From JAJCYE01 sp036260105 (GTDB lineage Bacteria > Actinomycetota > CADDZG01 > JAHWKV01): 12,208 nt of DNA. Location: positions 1 to 12,208 of the forward strand of contig DATAAN010000181.1 in assembly GCA_036260105.1 (NCBI GenBank), in the 5' to 3' direction. Position numbers and translations under genes: made by a program. Of the stretch, positions 5,950 through 12,208 are shown in pieces (position 1 is the stretch's first letter; each line of letters opens with the position of its first letter). Under the pieces are notes generated by a model. That model made no database searches. It was not told the DNA's origin and saw only the letters and a program-made list of their open reading frames with translations.

Positions 5950-7376
5950 ATTCGCTCCAGCATGTTCTTCGTCACCTTCACCTCATCGGGGACCGGGATG
6001 GGGTAGTTAGACGAGAAGCATGCGGTGCAGAGCTTGTCCGCGGCAACCTCGGTCGCCTCGATCATGCCGTCCTCGGAAAGGTAGGCCAGCGAGTCCGCTT
6101 CGATGTGGGCCCGGATTTCCTCGACGCTCTGGTAGCCGCCGATGAGCTCGTCCCGGTTGGCGGTGTCGATGCCGTAGAAGCAGGGCCACTTGATCGGGGG
6201 GGAGGAGATGCGCATGTGCACCTCGGCCGCCCCGGCGTGGCGCAGCAGGCGGACGATCTGGCGAGTCGTGTTGCCCCGGACGATGGAGTCGTCCACCACC
6301 ACCAGGCGCTTGCCCTCGATGAGGTGGACGATGGGGTTGAGCTTGGCTCCGATTCCCCGCTGCCGAACCGCCTGCGACGGCTGGATGAAGGTGCGGCCGA
6401 CGTAGGCATTCTTCACGAAGCCCTCGACGTACGGCAGGCCGGACGCCTGCGAGTAGCCGGCAGCAGCTCCCCGTCCGCTGTCGGGCACCGGGATCACGAT
6501 GTCCGCCTCCGCCGGGCTCTCATCGGCCAGCTTCTTGCCCATCTGGTAGCGAGCCTTCTGGACGCTCTTTCCGTACAAGATGGAGTCCGGCCGGGCGAAG
6601 TAGACGTACTCGAAGACACACAGGGCCGGGGTGGCCTCGGCGTAGCGATGGCTGCGAATCCCCTGGGCATCGATGGTGACCAGCTCGCCGGGCTCGACCT
6701 CGCGGAGAAAGGTGGCTCCGATGGTGTCCAGCGCCGCGGTCTCCGAAGCAATGGCGTACCCGCCGACATCCAGCGAGCCGATGACCAAAGGCCGCAGGCC
6801 ATGCGGGTCGCGAGCGCCGAAGACTGAGTGGTCGTCCAGCATGACCAGGCTGAAGGCGCCCTCGAGCTTGGGGAGGGTGCTCAGGATGCCCTCCTCCACC
6901 GTGGCGGCGCCGCTGGTGACGATCATCTCGGCGATAAGGTCGGAGTCGTTGGAGCATTCCGGGGCGGCGCCTGGGCCGCGGTCGGGTGCGCCGAGCTCCT
7001 CCGCCAGCCTCATGGCGTTCACGAGGTTGCCGTTGTGCCCCAGCGCCACCCCCAGCTTGCGGGAGTGCCGGTAGATGGGTTGGGCGTTCTCCCAGACGCT
7101 CGATCCGGTGGTGGAGTAGCGGACGTGGCCAATGGCCATGTCGCCGGTCAGGGAGTTGAGAACGTTCTCGTTGAAGACCTGGGCCACCAGGCCCATCTCC
7201 TTGAAGGTGGTCATGAGCCCGCCGTCGTTGACCGTGATGCCGGCCGACTCCTGGCCCCGGTGCTGGAGGGCGAGCAGCCCGTTGTAGGTGAGCTTGGATA
7301 CCTCTTGACCGGGGGCGTAGATTCCTACGACCCCGCATGCTTCCTGCGGCTTGTCCCGGCCAGAAGTCAAATGCAT
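5946..7376 (-). CDS. purF: Amidophosphoribosyltransferase
   Basis: PurF commits PRPP and glutamine to purine synthesis by making 5-phosphoribosylamine. With the ATG at 7376 the product has 476 residues. A 13-residue propeptide precedes Cys14 of CGVVGIYAPG, the N-terminal nucleophile after processing. The glutaminase part has LQHRGQESAG; the phosphoribosyltransferase part has the PRPP loop VVVDDSIVRGNTTR (359-372). Cysteines 253, 399, 450 and 453 have the spacing of the [4Fe-4S] ligands of the Bacillus-type enzyme (146, 51 and 3 residues). The start was chosen because AAGGTGG (7386-7392) lies 9 nt upstream. An in-frame TTG at 7445 would add 23 residues unlike the family. Its leader contains repeats described separately. 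purM follows with overlapping codons. Confidence 0.96.
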   Translation of the reverse strand: MHLTSGRDKPQEACGVVGIYAPGQEVSKLTYNGLLALQHRGQESAGITVNDGGLMTTFKEMGLVAQVFNENVLNSLTGDMAIGHVRYSTTGSSVWENAQPIYRHSRKLGVALGHNGNLVNAMRLAEELGAPDRGPGAAPECSNDSDLIAEMIVTSGAATVEEGILSTLPKLEGAFSLVMLDDHSVFGARDPHGLRPLVIGSLDVGGYAIASETAALDTIGATFLREVEPGELVTIDAQGIRSHRYAEATPALCVFEYVYFARPDSILYGKSVQKARYQMGKKLADESPAEADIVIPVPDSGRGAAAGYSQASGLPYVEGFVKNAYVGRTFIQPSQAVRQRGIGAKLNPIVHLIEGKRLVVVDDSIVRGNTTRQIVRLLRHAGAAEVHMRISSPPIKWPCFYGIDTANRDELIGGYQSVEEIRAHIEADSLAYLSEDGMIEATEVAADKLCTACFSSNYPIPVPDEVKVTKNMLERI

Positions 7377-7385
7377 GTCCTCGAT

Positions 7386-7392
7386 CCACCTT
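7386..7392 (-). promoter_or_regulatory. Ribosome binding site deciding the purF start
   Basis: AAGGTGG on the minus strand lies 9 nt before the ATG at 7376. It supports the short PurF propeptide over the in-frame TTG at 7445. Confidence 0.5.
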
Positions 7393-7422
7393 AGCCGAAA
7401 CGGGAAGCTCGGCGCCGGTGCC

Positions 7423-7440
7423 ACTAAACCTTCCTTTAGT
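7423..7440. promoter_or_regulatory. Perfect 18-bp palindrome in the purF leader
   Basis: ACTAAA (7423-7428) and TTTAGT (7435-7440) are perfect inverted repeats around CCTTCC, 47-64 bp upstream of the purF ATG. The AT-rich arms stand out in GC-rich DNA. The symmetry suits a dimeric repressor operator; the same bases could also form a short RNA hairpin. No regulator is identified. Confidence 0.45.
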
Positions 7441-7478
7441 TCCAACGAGAAAATCGGCGGGTTACTCCCATCCGGGCA

Positions 7479-7515
7479 GAAAAGTTACGGGGATTTAGCT
7501 TTTCCTCGGCCCCGT
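7479..7515 (-). promoter_or_regulatory. Interlocked inverted repeats, candidate RNA element upstream of purF
   Basis: Read on the minus strand, ACGGGG (7515-7510) can pair with CCCCGT (7492-7487), and GAAAAG (7504-7499) with CTTTTC (7484-7479). The arms alternate, so both pairings together would make a pseudoknot; otherwise they are alternative hairpins. The element begins about 10 nt past the DUF6328 stop and about 100 nt before the purF start. It matches no riboswitch class that I can recognise. It could instead act as a terminator-like element for the upstream gene. Confidence 0.3.
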
Positions 7516-7524
7516 GCCTATCGA

Positions 7525-8001
7525 CTACTCGGGCGGTTGGGGCCGGTCGTCCGTCAATCGCCGGCCGAGCGGGCGGAGGAACCACAACCAGACAAACAGC
7601 ACTCCGAGGCCTGCGGAGACCGTGACCGCGAACCGATGGCCCATCACCATGTCGGTGACAACGAACACCATCCCGCTGAACGCCACGGTCAGAAAGGCGA
7701 GACCGGCGAGCAGCATCCGGTTGCCGAACTGCAGCAGCTTCTCCTTGTCGTACTGCCTCCAGCGCAGGCGGTGGAAGGCCACCGGAGCTATGAGCAGTGC
7801 GGTTGAGATGGCGGTCGCAAGGAAACTTCCGATGTAGACGTCCCTCTGCAGGTTCGAGATCTGGGGGAACCGCTGAGTGAAGGGCACGCCGAGCTCAATG
7901 GCGAACAGCACCTGCATTCCGGGCAGAGCGATCCGAAGCTCCTCCAGCAGCTCTGCGAGCTCGCGGTCCAGGCGCGAGCCTTCCATCTCCTCGCTTACCA
8001 A
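7525..8001 (-). CDS. DUF6328 family four-helix membrane protein
   Basis: The product has 158 residues with the pattern I associate with DUF6328. A short acidic/amphipathic N-terminus with LAELLEELRIALPGMQVLFA leads into four membrane segments, at about 25-41, 55-75, 93-117 and 122-143. A cytosolic-looking basic loop FHRLRWRQYDKEKLLQFGNR separates the second and third. Function is unknown. It sits inside the purine cluster between purL and purF on the same strand. Start choice: TTG at 8001 has AGGAAGG (8007-8013) with a 5-nt spacer. ATG at 7986 has GAGGAG directly abutting it, which is too close, and TTG at 8037 has only a weak site. The protein family is clear; the exact start is less so. Confidence 0.8.
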   Translation of the reverse strand: MVSEEMEGSRLDRELAELLEELRIALPGMQVLFAIELGVPFTQRFPQISNLQRDVYIGSFLATAISTALLIAPVAFHRLRWRQYDKEKLLQFGNRMLLAGLAFLTVAFSGMVFVVTDMVMGHRFAVTVSAGLGVLFVWLWFLRPLGRRLTDDRPQPPE

Positions 8002-8117
8002 TGTGGCCTTCCTGCGCTCACCGAACGGGATGCGCAAAAGCTACCCCGCCAAGCAGCCGGAACGCCACACGAAGGGGGATCGATATGGCGAGAAGGGGCG
8101 CCGGGCGGCTCACGGGA

Positions 8118-8133
8118 GTGCTCTTCGGAGCAC
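8118..8133. terminator. TTCG-loop hairpin between small ORF and DUF6328 gene
   Basis: GTGCTC (8118-8123) and GAGCAC (8128-8133) form a perfect 6-bp stem. The loop is TTCG on the plus strand and CGAA on the minus strand. It lies in the gap 8002-8184, which otherwise holds no gene that I can support. No T-tract follows on either strand, so termination is only a possibility. Confidence 0.3.
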
Positions 8134-8184
8134 GCTTAGGCGCGCCGAACGGGGAGTTCTTATCGGAAGGTGCAGAACCGCCGG

Positions 8185-8346
8185 TTAGCGGCTGACGTGG
8201 GAGCGAAGCAGGACGTTGCCCATCTTGTCCTGCAGCTGGAGCTCACCGCGAAGGCGGCGGGGAAACGAGGATTTCGACACGCCGGTGACCGTCATGGTCG
8301 CCTTCTTGCCGCCACTGAGTTTCATAGTCCCGAACCCTTTGCTCAC
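8185..8346 (-). CDS. Small uncharacterised protein (46-53 aa)
   Basis: A minus-strand frame between purL and the DUF6328 gene ends in TAA at 8187-8185. It may start at GTG 8346 (53 residues, beginning VSKGFGTMKLSGG) or ATG 8325 (46 residues). About 85% of codons end in G or C, as in real genes here. The sequence alternates polar and hydrophobic residues (ATMTVTGVS, GELQLQD, GNVLLRSHV), suggesting a small beta-structured protein. There is no signal peptide or membrane segment. The GTG lies 5 nt after a -10-like box, fitting a leaderless mRNA; the ATG has only a distant AGGG. I recognise no family. It may be a genuine small gene or a remnant. Confidence 0.45.
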   Translation of the reverse strand: MSKGFGTMKLSGGKKATMTVTGVSKSSFPRRLRGELQLQDKMGNVLLRSHVSR

Positions 8347-8351
8347 CCACC

Positions 8352-8380
8352 GTTATTCGGCACAAACGGCGGATCGTTAA
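8352..8380 (-). promoter_or_regulatory. Promoter after purL for the small ORF
   Basis: On the minus strand TTAACG (8375-8380) and AATAAC (8352-8357) are separated by 17 bp, and each matches 4 of 6 consensus bases. The predicted start falls at or next to the GTG at 8346. It lies in the 51-bp gap after purL, so the downstream genes may be transcribed independently of purCSQL. Confidence 0.35.
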
Positions 8381-8397
8381 GGACTATTCCCCCGGAA

Positions 8398-10614
8398 TCA
8401 CCCCATCAATCTTGGAAAGCCCTGCTCATAGGCTTCCTTCAGTGTCAAGGCCCTGATGTCCGGCATGCCGCGAATCGACAGCAGCCGGCCGGTGACCATG
8501 CCGAGCTCGGTGATCGGCGTGCCGATTCCCTTGGCGAGGTCCCGGAGCTCGGACAGGTCGCCGGGCGCCACGGCGACCACCACCCGCGCGGTGGTCTCCG
8601 AGAACAGCCATGGCACCAGGTCGTGCCCGACCTCGGGCTTGATCTCGGCGCCGAAGCGGCCCAGAGCGACCATCTCGGCAAGCGCCACACCGACTCCTCC
8701 CTCCGAGCAGTCGTGCGCGCTGGTCAGCAGGCCTCGACCGATGAGCTCGCGGAGCAGCCAGCCCAGGGTCGCCTCGGCGTTCAGGTCCAGCTGGGGCAGA
8801 GGCCCCTCTAGCTTGCCGAGGATCGTTCTCTGGTACTCAGACGCCCCCAGCTCGTCCCTGGTCCGGCCGAGCAGGACGACTACGTCCTCCTCGTTTCGAA
8901 AGCCGATGGGCGGGGCGACCGTGCCCGCCTTGACGATACCCAGCATGCCGATAATCGGCGTCGGGTAGATCGCCTCGTCGAGGGTCTGGTTGTAGAAGGA
9001 GACGTTGCCGCCGGTGATCGGCGTCTCCAGAACCCGGCACGCCTCCCCCATGCCCTGCACCGCCTCGACGAACTGCCACATGACCTCGGGGATCTCCGGG
9101 TTCCCGAAGTTCATGCAGTTGGTCACGGCGACCGGCTCGGCCCCCATCGTGCACAGGTTGCGGTAGGCCTCGGCGACCGAGTGCCGGGCCCCCTCCCGGG
9201 GGTCCACCTGCCCGTAGCGGCCGTTGCCGTCGACGGTCACCGCGATGCGGGTCTGCGTCCCCGGCAGCCTCAGGATCGCCGCGTCCGGACCGGGGCCGGC
9301 TACGGTGTTTAGCTGCACCTGGTAGTCGTACTGCTCCCAGACCCAGCGCTTGGACGTCAGGTTGGCGGATGCGACGAGTGTCTTTAGCGCCTCTTCGGGC
9401 GGCGTGTCCGGTCCCGGGGCCTCGGTCGTCAAGTCTCGGCTTGCGGTGGGCGGGGAGTACGGCCGGTGGTAGAGCGGGCCGTCGCCCAGCGACGCCGCAG
9501 GTACGTCGGCGACCACCTCGCCGCCTTTCGTGCAGACGAGCCGGCCGGTATCGGTTACCTCGCCGATAACCGATGCCCGCAGGCCCAGCCGGTCGCACTC
9601 GTCGAGGGCCGCCTGAACCTTCGGGGGCTCGACTACGACCAGCATCCGCTCCTGCGACTCGGAGGTGAGGATCTCGAAGGGCTCCATCCCGGTCTCCCGC
9701 AGGGGCACCTTGTCGAGGTCGATCGCCATCCCGGTCCCGGCCTTGGCGGCCGACTCGGAGGTGGCGCAGCACAGGCCGGCGCCGCCGAGGTCCTGGATGC
9801 CCACGACCAGGTCCTTCTCGATCAGGGACAGGGAGCCCTCGATGAGCAGCTTCTCGGTGAAGGGGTCACCGACCTGGACGCTCGGCCGCTTGGTGGAGGC
9901 TTCCTCGTCGAACGAGGCCGACGCCAGCACCGACACGCCGCCGATTCCGTCGCGCCCGGTGGTCGAGCCCAGCAGCAGCACGGCGTTGCCGGGGCCCGGG
10001 GCCCGGGCCAGCATGATGCCGTCGACCGGCGCCACGCCGATGCACATCACGTTCACCAGGGGGTTGCCGGAGTAGCTCCGTTCGAACTTCACCTCACCGC
10101 CCACCGTCGGGACCCCGATGCAGTTGCCGTAGAAGGAGATGCCGGAGACCACGCCTCCGGTCAGCCACCGGTTGCGCTCGGCCGTCTGGTCGGCCCCCGT
10201 ATCTCCCGGCAGGGGCCCGAAGCGCAGTGAGTCCAGCAGGGCGATCGGGCGGGCGCCCATGGAGACGACGTCCCGCACCACTCCGCCTATCCCGGTGGCG
10301 GCGCCCTGCACCGGCTCGACGAACGAGGGGTGGTTGTGCGACTCGATCCGCATCGCCACCGCGACTCCGTCGACCTCGATCACCCCGGCGCCCTCCCCTG
10401 GGCCGATGAGCACGTGCGGCCCTTCCGACGGCAGGTCCTTCAGGTGCGCCCGGCTGGACTTGTAGGAGCAGTGCTCGGACCACATCACCGAGTACATCGC
10501 CAGCTCGGCGTGGTTAGGCACCCGGCCCAGGATGTCCTGGATGCGCTGGTACTCGTCATCGGTCAGCCCGAGGGAGCGGTGGAGCGGCTGCTCGGTTGCG
10601 GTGCCGTCGGACAT
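8398..10614 (-). CDS. purL: Phosphoribosylformylglycinamidine synthase, large subunit
   Basis: PurL converts FGAR to FGAM using ATP and ammonia delivered by PurQ, with PurS bridging the complex. The 738-residue length is that of the short, three-subunit type rather than the fused proteobacterial enzyme. Motifs seen are MWSEHCSYKSS (44-54), GPGEGAGVIEVD (71-82), ESHNHPSFVEP (91-101) and GIGGVVRDV (108-116). A second half repeats the ATP-grasp-unrelated PurM/PurL fold with NCMNFGNPE and SAHDCSEGGVGVAL. The ATG at 10614 shares one base with the purQ stop (TAATG), so translation is coupled. A longer upstream extension to 10986 only reads across purQ out of frame and is not real. Confidence 0.97.
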   Translation of the reverse strand: MSDGTATEQPLHRSLGLTDDEYQRIQDILGRVPNHAELAMYSVMWSEHCSYKSSRAHLKDLPSEGPHVLIGPGEGAGVIEVDGVAVAMRIESHNHPSFVEPVQGAATGIGGVVRDVVSMGARPIALLDSLRFGPLPGDTGADQTAERNRWLTGGVVSGISFYGNCIGVPTVGGEVKFERSYSGNPLVNVMCIGVAPVDGIMLARAPGPGNAVLLLGSTTGRDGIGGVSVLASASFDEEASTKRPSVQVGDPFTEKLLIEGSLSLIEKDLVVGIQDLGGAGLCCATSESAAKAGTGMAIDLDKVPLRETGMEPFEILTSESQERMLVVVEPPKVQAALDECDRLGLRASVIGEVTDTGRLVCTKGGEVVADVPAASLGDGPLYHRPYSPPTASRDLTTEAPGPDTPPEEALKTLVASANLTSKRWVWEQYDYQVQLNTVAGPGPDAAILRLPGTQTRIAVTVDGNGRYGQVDPREGARHSVAEAYRNLCTMGAEPVAVTNCMNFGNPEIPEVMWQFVEAVQGMGEACRVLETPITGGNVSFYNQTLDEAIYPTPIIGMLGIVKAGTVAPPIGFRNEEDVVVLLGRTRDELGASEYQRTILGKLEGPLPQLDLNAEATLGWLLRELIGRGLLTSAHDCSEGGVGVALAEMVALGRFGAEIKPEVGHDLVPWLFSETTARVVVAVAPGDLSELRDLAKGIGTPITELGMVTGRLLSIRGMPDIRALTLKEAYEQGFPRLMG

Positions 10615-11321
10615 TAAGTCTCGGCCGGCTGCAGCGAGTAGAGGACCGAGGCCAACAGAAGCCGGCCGTCGGTGCCGCCGACCGCCGGGTCGACCGCCCG
10701 TTCCGGATGCGGCATCATTCCCAGCACGTTGCGCTCGGCGTTCAGGATGCCGGCGATGTGCAGGCGGGAGCCGTTCGGATTGGACTCGGGTGTCAACTCC
10801 CCCCGCTGGTCGCAGTAGCGGAAGGCGATGCGGCGCTCGGCCAGCAGCTCCTCCAGCGTCTCGTCGTCGGCGTAGTAGCTCCCGTCGAAGTGAGCGATGG
10901 GGATGGTGAGCACCTGCCCGGGCCACATGCCGCCGCTGGTGAACGGCGAGTCGAGCGTCTCCACCCGAAGGCGCACCGGCATGCACCTAAACCTCAATCC
11001 GGCGTTGCGGCGGAGGGCGCCCGGAAGCAGGCCGGCTTCGCAGAGGACCTGGAAACCGTTGCAGATGCCGATCACCGGCTTGCCGGCGGCGGCGAACTCC
11101 CGCACCGAGTCCATGACCGGAGAGTAGGCGGCCATGGCTCCGGTCCTCAGGTAGTCGCCGTAAGCGAAGCCGCCCGGCAGCACGATGACGTCGATGCCGC
11201 TCAGGTCGGTCTCCGTGTGCCACAGGAAGCGGGTGCCGGCGCCGAGGTACTCGAACGAGTAGTTGGCGTCCCGGTCGCAGTTCGACCCGGGGAACACCAC
11301 AACGCCGACCGTGGGTCTCAA
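10614..11321 (-). CDS. purQ: Phosphoribosylformylglycinamidine synthase, glutaminase subunit
   Basis: PurQ is the class I glutamine amidotransferase that feeds ammonia to PurL. The 235 residues include FPGSNCDRD (10-18), the oxyanion segment LPGGFAYGD (48-56), nucleophile Cys87 in GICNGFQVL, and the catalytic His205 and Glu207 in MPHPE. The start is TTG at 11321, overlapping the purS stop as TTGA. No other start exists upstream in frame, and the next candidate (GTG at codon 8) would cut the first beta strand. No strong ribosome binding site is visible (GAGC 4 nt away), which fits translational coupling to purS. Confidence 0.96.
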   Translation of the reverse strand: MRPTVGVVVFPGSNCDRDANYSFEYLGAGTRFLWHTETDLSGIDVIVLPGGFAYGDYLRTGAMAAYSPVMDSVREFAAAGKPVIGICNGFQVLCEAGLLPGALRRNAGLRFRCMPVRLRVETLDSPFTSGGMWPGQVLTIPIAHFDGSYYADDETLEELLAERRIAFRYCDQRGELTPESNPNGSRLHIAGILNAERNVLGMMPHPERAVDPAVGGTDGRLLLASVLYSLQPAET

Positions 11322-11569
11322 AGGGCGCTCAACTCCAGCTCGAAGTCCTCGATCACCGGGTTGGCGAGCAGCTTCTCGGACGCCGACTCGACGATGCTGC
11401 GGGCGGCAGCCTCGTCGTCGGCCTCGACGGTGAAGGTGATCCGCTTGCCCACCCGGACGTCGGAGATCCCCTGGAACCCGATGGCGGGCAGGGTGCGCTC
11501 CACCGTCTGGCCCTGCGGATCGGAGATCTCCGCCCGGGGCATCACGTTGACGTGGGCGGCGAATCTCAT
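11318..11569 (-). CDS. purS: Phosphoribosylformylglycinamidine synthase subunit PurS
   Basis: PurS is the small third subunit that docks PurQ onto PurL in the FGAM synthase complex. The 83 residues show the family pattern: MRFAAHVNVMPRAEISDPQG, then VERTLPAIGFQGISDVRVGK and the C-terminal LLANPVIEDFELEL. Length is typical. The ATG at 11569 overlaps the purC stop in an ATGA, and its own TGA overlaps the TTG start of purQ. GGGGC just before the ATG is a poor ribosome binding site, so coupling to purC is likely. Confidence 0.94.
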   Translation of the reverse strand: MRFAAHVNVMPRAEISDPQGQTVERTLPAIGFQGISDVRVGKRITFTVEADDEAAARSIVESASEKLLANPVIEDFELELSAL

Positions 11570-12208
11570 GCCCCGACGGTCGCCAGGTAGTCGGCGAACG
11601 ACTGGCCGGTGATGCGCTCGTAGGCCTCGATATAGCGGCTGCGGGTGCCGTCGATCACCTCTTGCGGGAGGGTGGGCGGCGGCGGCTCCTTGTTCCAGTC
11701 GAGCCCGCTCAGCCAGTCCCTGAGGAACTGCTTGTCGAACGAAGGAGGGTTGCTGCCGGGCTGCCATGCGTCGGCCGGCCAGTAGCGGGAGGAGTCCGGG
11801 GTCAGGACCTCGTCGGCCAGCACGACGTTGCCTTCGGGGTCGACGCCGAACTCGAATTTGGTGTCGGCAAGGATGATCCCCCGCTCGGCGGCGTAGTCGG
11901 CGCCGCTTCGGTACAGCTCGATCGCCAGGTCGCGCGCCCGCTGCATCCGCTCGGCCCCCAGGATCTCGCCGGCCGCGTCCTCTGAGATGTTCTCGTCGTG
12001 TCCGGTGACCGCTTTGGTGGCCGGCGTGAACAGCGGCTCGGGAAGTTTGTCCGCCTCGCGCAGCCCTTCGGGCAGCGGCATCCCGGCGATGGTCCCGTTG
12101 CGCTTGTACTCCGACCACCCGGACCCGACGAGGTAGCCCCGCACGACGAACTCGACCGGGAGCATGTTCAGCCGCCGCACGATCATGAAGCGGCCGTTGA
12201 GCCGGTCG
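11566..12208 (-). CDS. purC: SAICAR synthetase (5' end outside window)
   Basis: PurC joins aspartate to CAIR with ATP to give SAICAR. The window holds the C-terminal 213 or so residues. The frame is open to the right edge and reads DRLNGRF before MIVRRLNMLPVEFVVRGYL, so the ATG at 12186 is internal and the true start lies beyond 12208. Family motifs seen are RRLNMLPVEFVVRGYLVGSG with WSEY, HDENIS, ILADTKFEFG, LADEVLTPDSSRYW and PPSFDKQFLRDWL. It is the first visible gene of the purCSQL run and ends in an ATGA overlap with purS. Confidence 0.95.
   Translation of the reverse strand, partial: DRLNGRFMIVRRLNMLPVEFVVRGYLVGSGWSEYKRNGTIAGMPLPEGLREADKLPEPLFTPATKAVTGHDENISEDAAGEILGAERMQRARDLAIELYRSGADYAAERGIILADTKFEFGVDPEGNVVLADEVLTPDSSRYWPADAWQPGSNPPSFDKQFLRDWLSGLDWNKEPPPPTLPQEVIDGTRSRYIEAYERITGQSFADYLATVGA

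Noticed and set aside
7377..7445. TTG start adding 23 residues to PurF
   Set aside because: The added residues are unlike PurF propeptides and run through the palindromic leader; ATG 7376 has an AAGGTGG site at good spacing.
8085..8195. Plus-strand 36-codon frame (MARRGAGRLTGVLFG...) behind a G-rich ribosome-binding-like site
   Set aside because: It overlaps the end of the better supported minus-strand small ORF, spans the TTCG hairpin and resembles no protein. The G-rich run is weak evidence in this composition.
10615..10986. N-terminal extension of PurL
   Set aside because: It lies within purQ in another frame, and the PurL family N-terminus fits ATG 10614, which overlaps the purQ stop.
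11570..12118. N-terminal extension of PurS
   Set aside because: It is an out-of-frame reading of purC; the 83-residue PurS from ATG 11569 is full length.
5946..12208. Long plus-strand frames opposite the purine genes
   Set aside because: All lie antisense to clear purine enzymes and encode biased, family-less sequence typical of GC-rich shadow frames.
1..12208. CRISPR array, insertion sequence, attachment site next to tRNA-Phe, or phage genes
   Set aside because: No regularly spaced repeats, transposase motifs or integrase were seen, and I noticed no copy of the tRNA-Phe 3' end elsewhere in the window.

Overview
The window is GC-rich, with G or C at most third codon positions. It looks like a chromosomal piece of an actinobacterium, probably from a poorly cultivated lineage. 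Pointers to this are a DUF4032/kinase-like protein, a DUF6328 membrane protein, a purC-purS-purQ-purL order with separate PurS and short PurL, a tRNA gene without an encoded CCA, likely leaderless starts, and frequent TTG/GTG starts. The assignment is inferred from gene content and cannot be refined to genus.

Left part (1-3236). Position 1-187 holds no convincing large gene, only a weak hairpin and a possible 18-codon leader ORF on the minus strand. Two minus-strand genes follow: a DUF4032 protein with kinase-like residues and a 40-residue acidic lipoprotein. A tRNA-Phe(GAA) lies on the plus strand, preceded by a perfect 9-bp hairpin. Next is a closely spaced plus-strand pair: a peptidoglycan-binding/Gmad2/LysM protein and a TTG-started membrane protein.

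Middle part (3233-4891). An FAD-dependent CxxC oxidoreductase (minus) and an XRE-cupin regulator (plus) diverge from a 78-bp control region with repeated TGGCAA boxes. Each gene ends convergently with its outer neighbour, sharing a CTAG in which the two stop codons overlap.

Right part (4888-12208). This is a minus-strand de novo purine cluster read right to left: purC (cut by the window edge), purS, purQ, purL, then a small unknown ORF and a DUF6328 membrane protein, then purF and purM. The encoded enzymes cover PRPP to phosphoribosylamine (PurF), FGAR to FGAM (PurSQL), FGAM to AIR (PurM) and CAIR to SAICAR (PurC). The joints are very tight: ATGA (purC/purS), TTGA (purS/purQ), TAATG (purQ/purL) and apparently CTGA (purF/purM). 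The last means purM seems to lack any ATG, GTG or TTG start ahead of its conserved N-terminus, which is the most unusual coding observation here. The 148-nt purF leader carries a perfect 18-bp palindrome and two interlocked inverted repeats, so it is a candidate site of purine control.

No insertion sequence, CRISPR array, phage gene or clearly foreign segment was seen. The window is mostly housekeeping, and its novelty lies in start-codon use, leader structures and a few uncharacterised small or membrane proteins.
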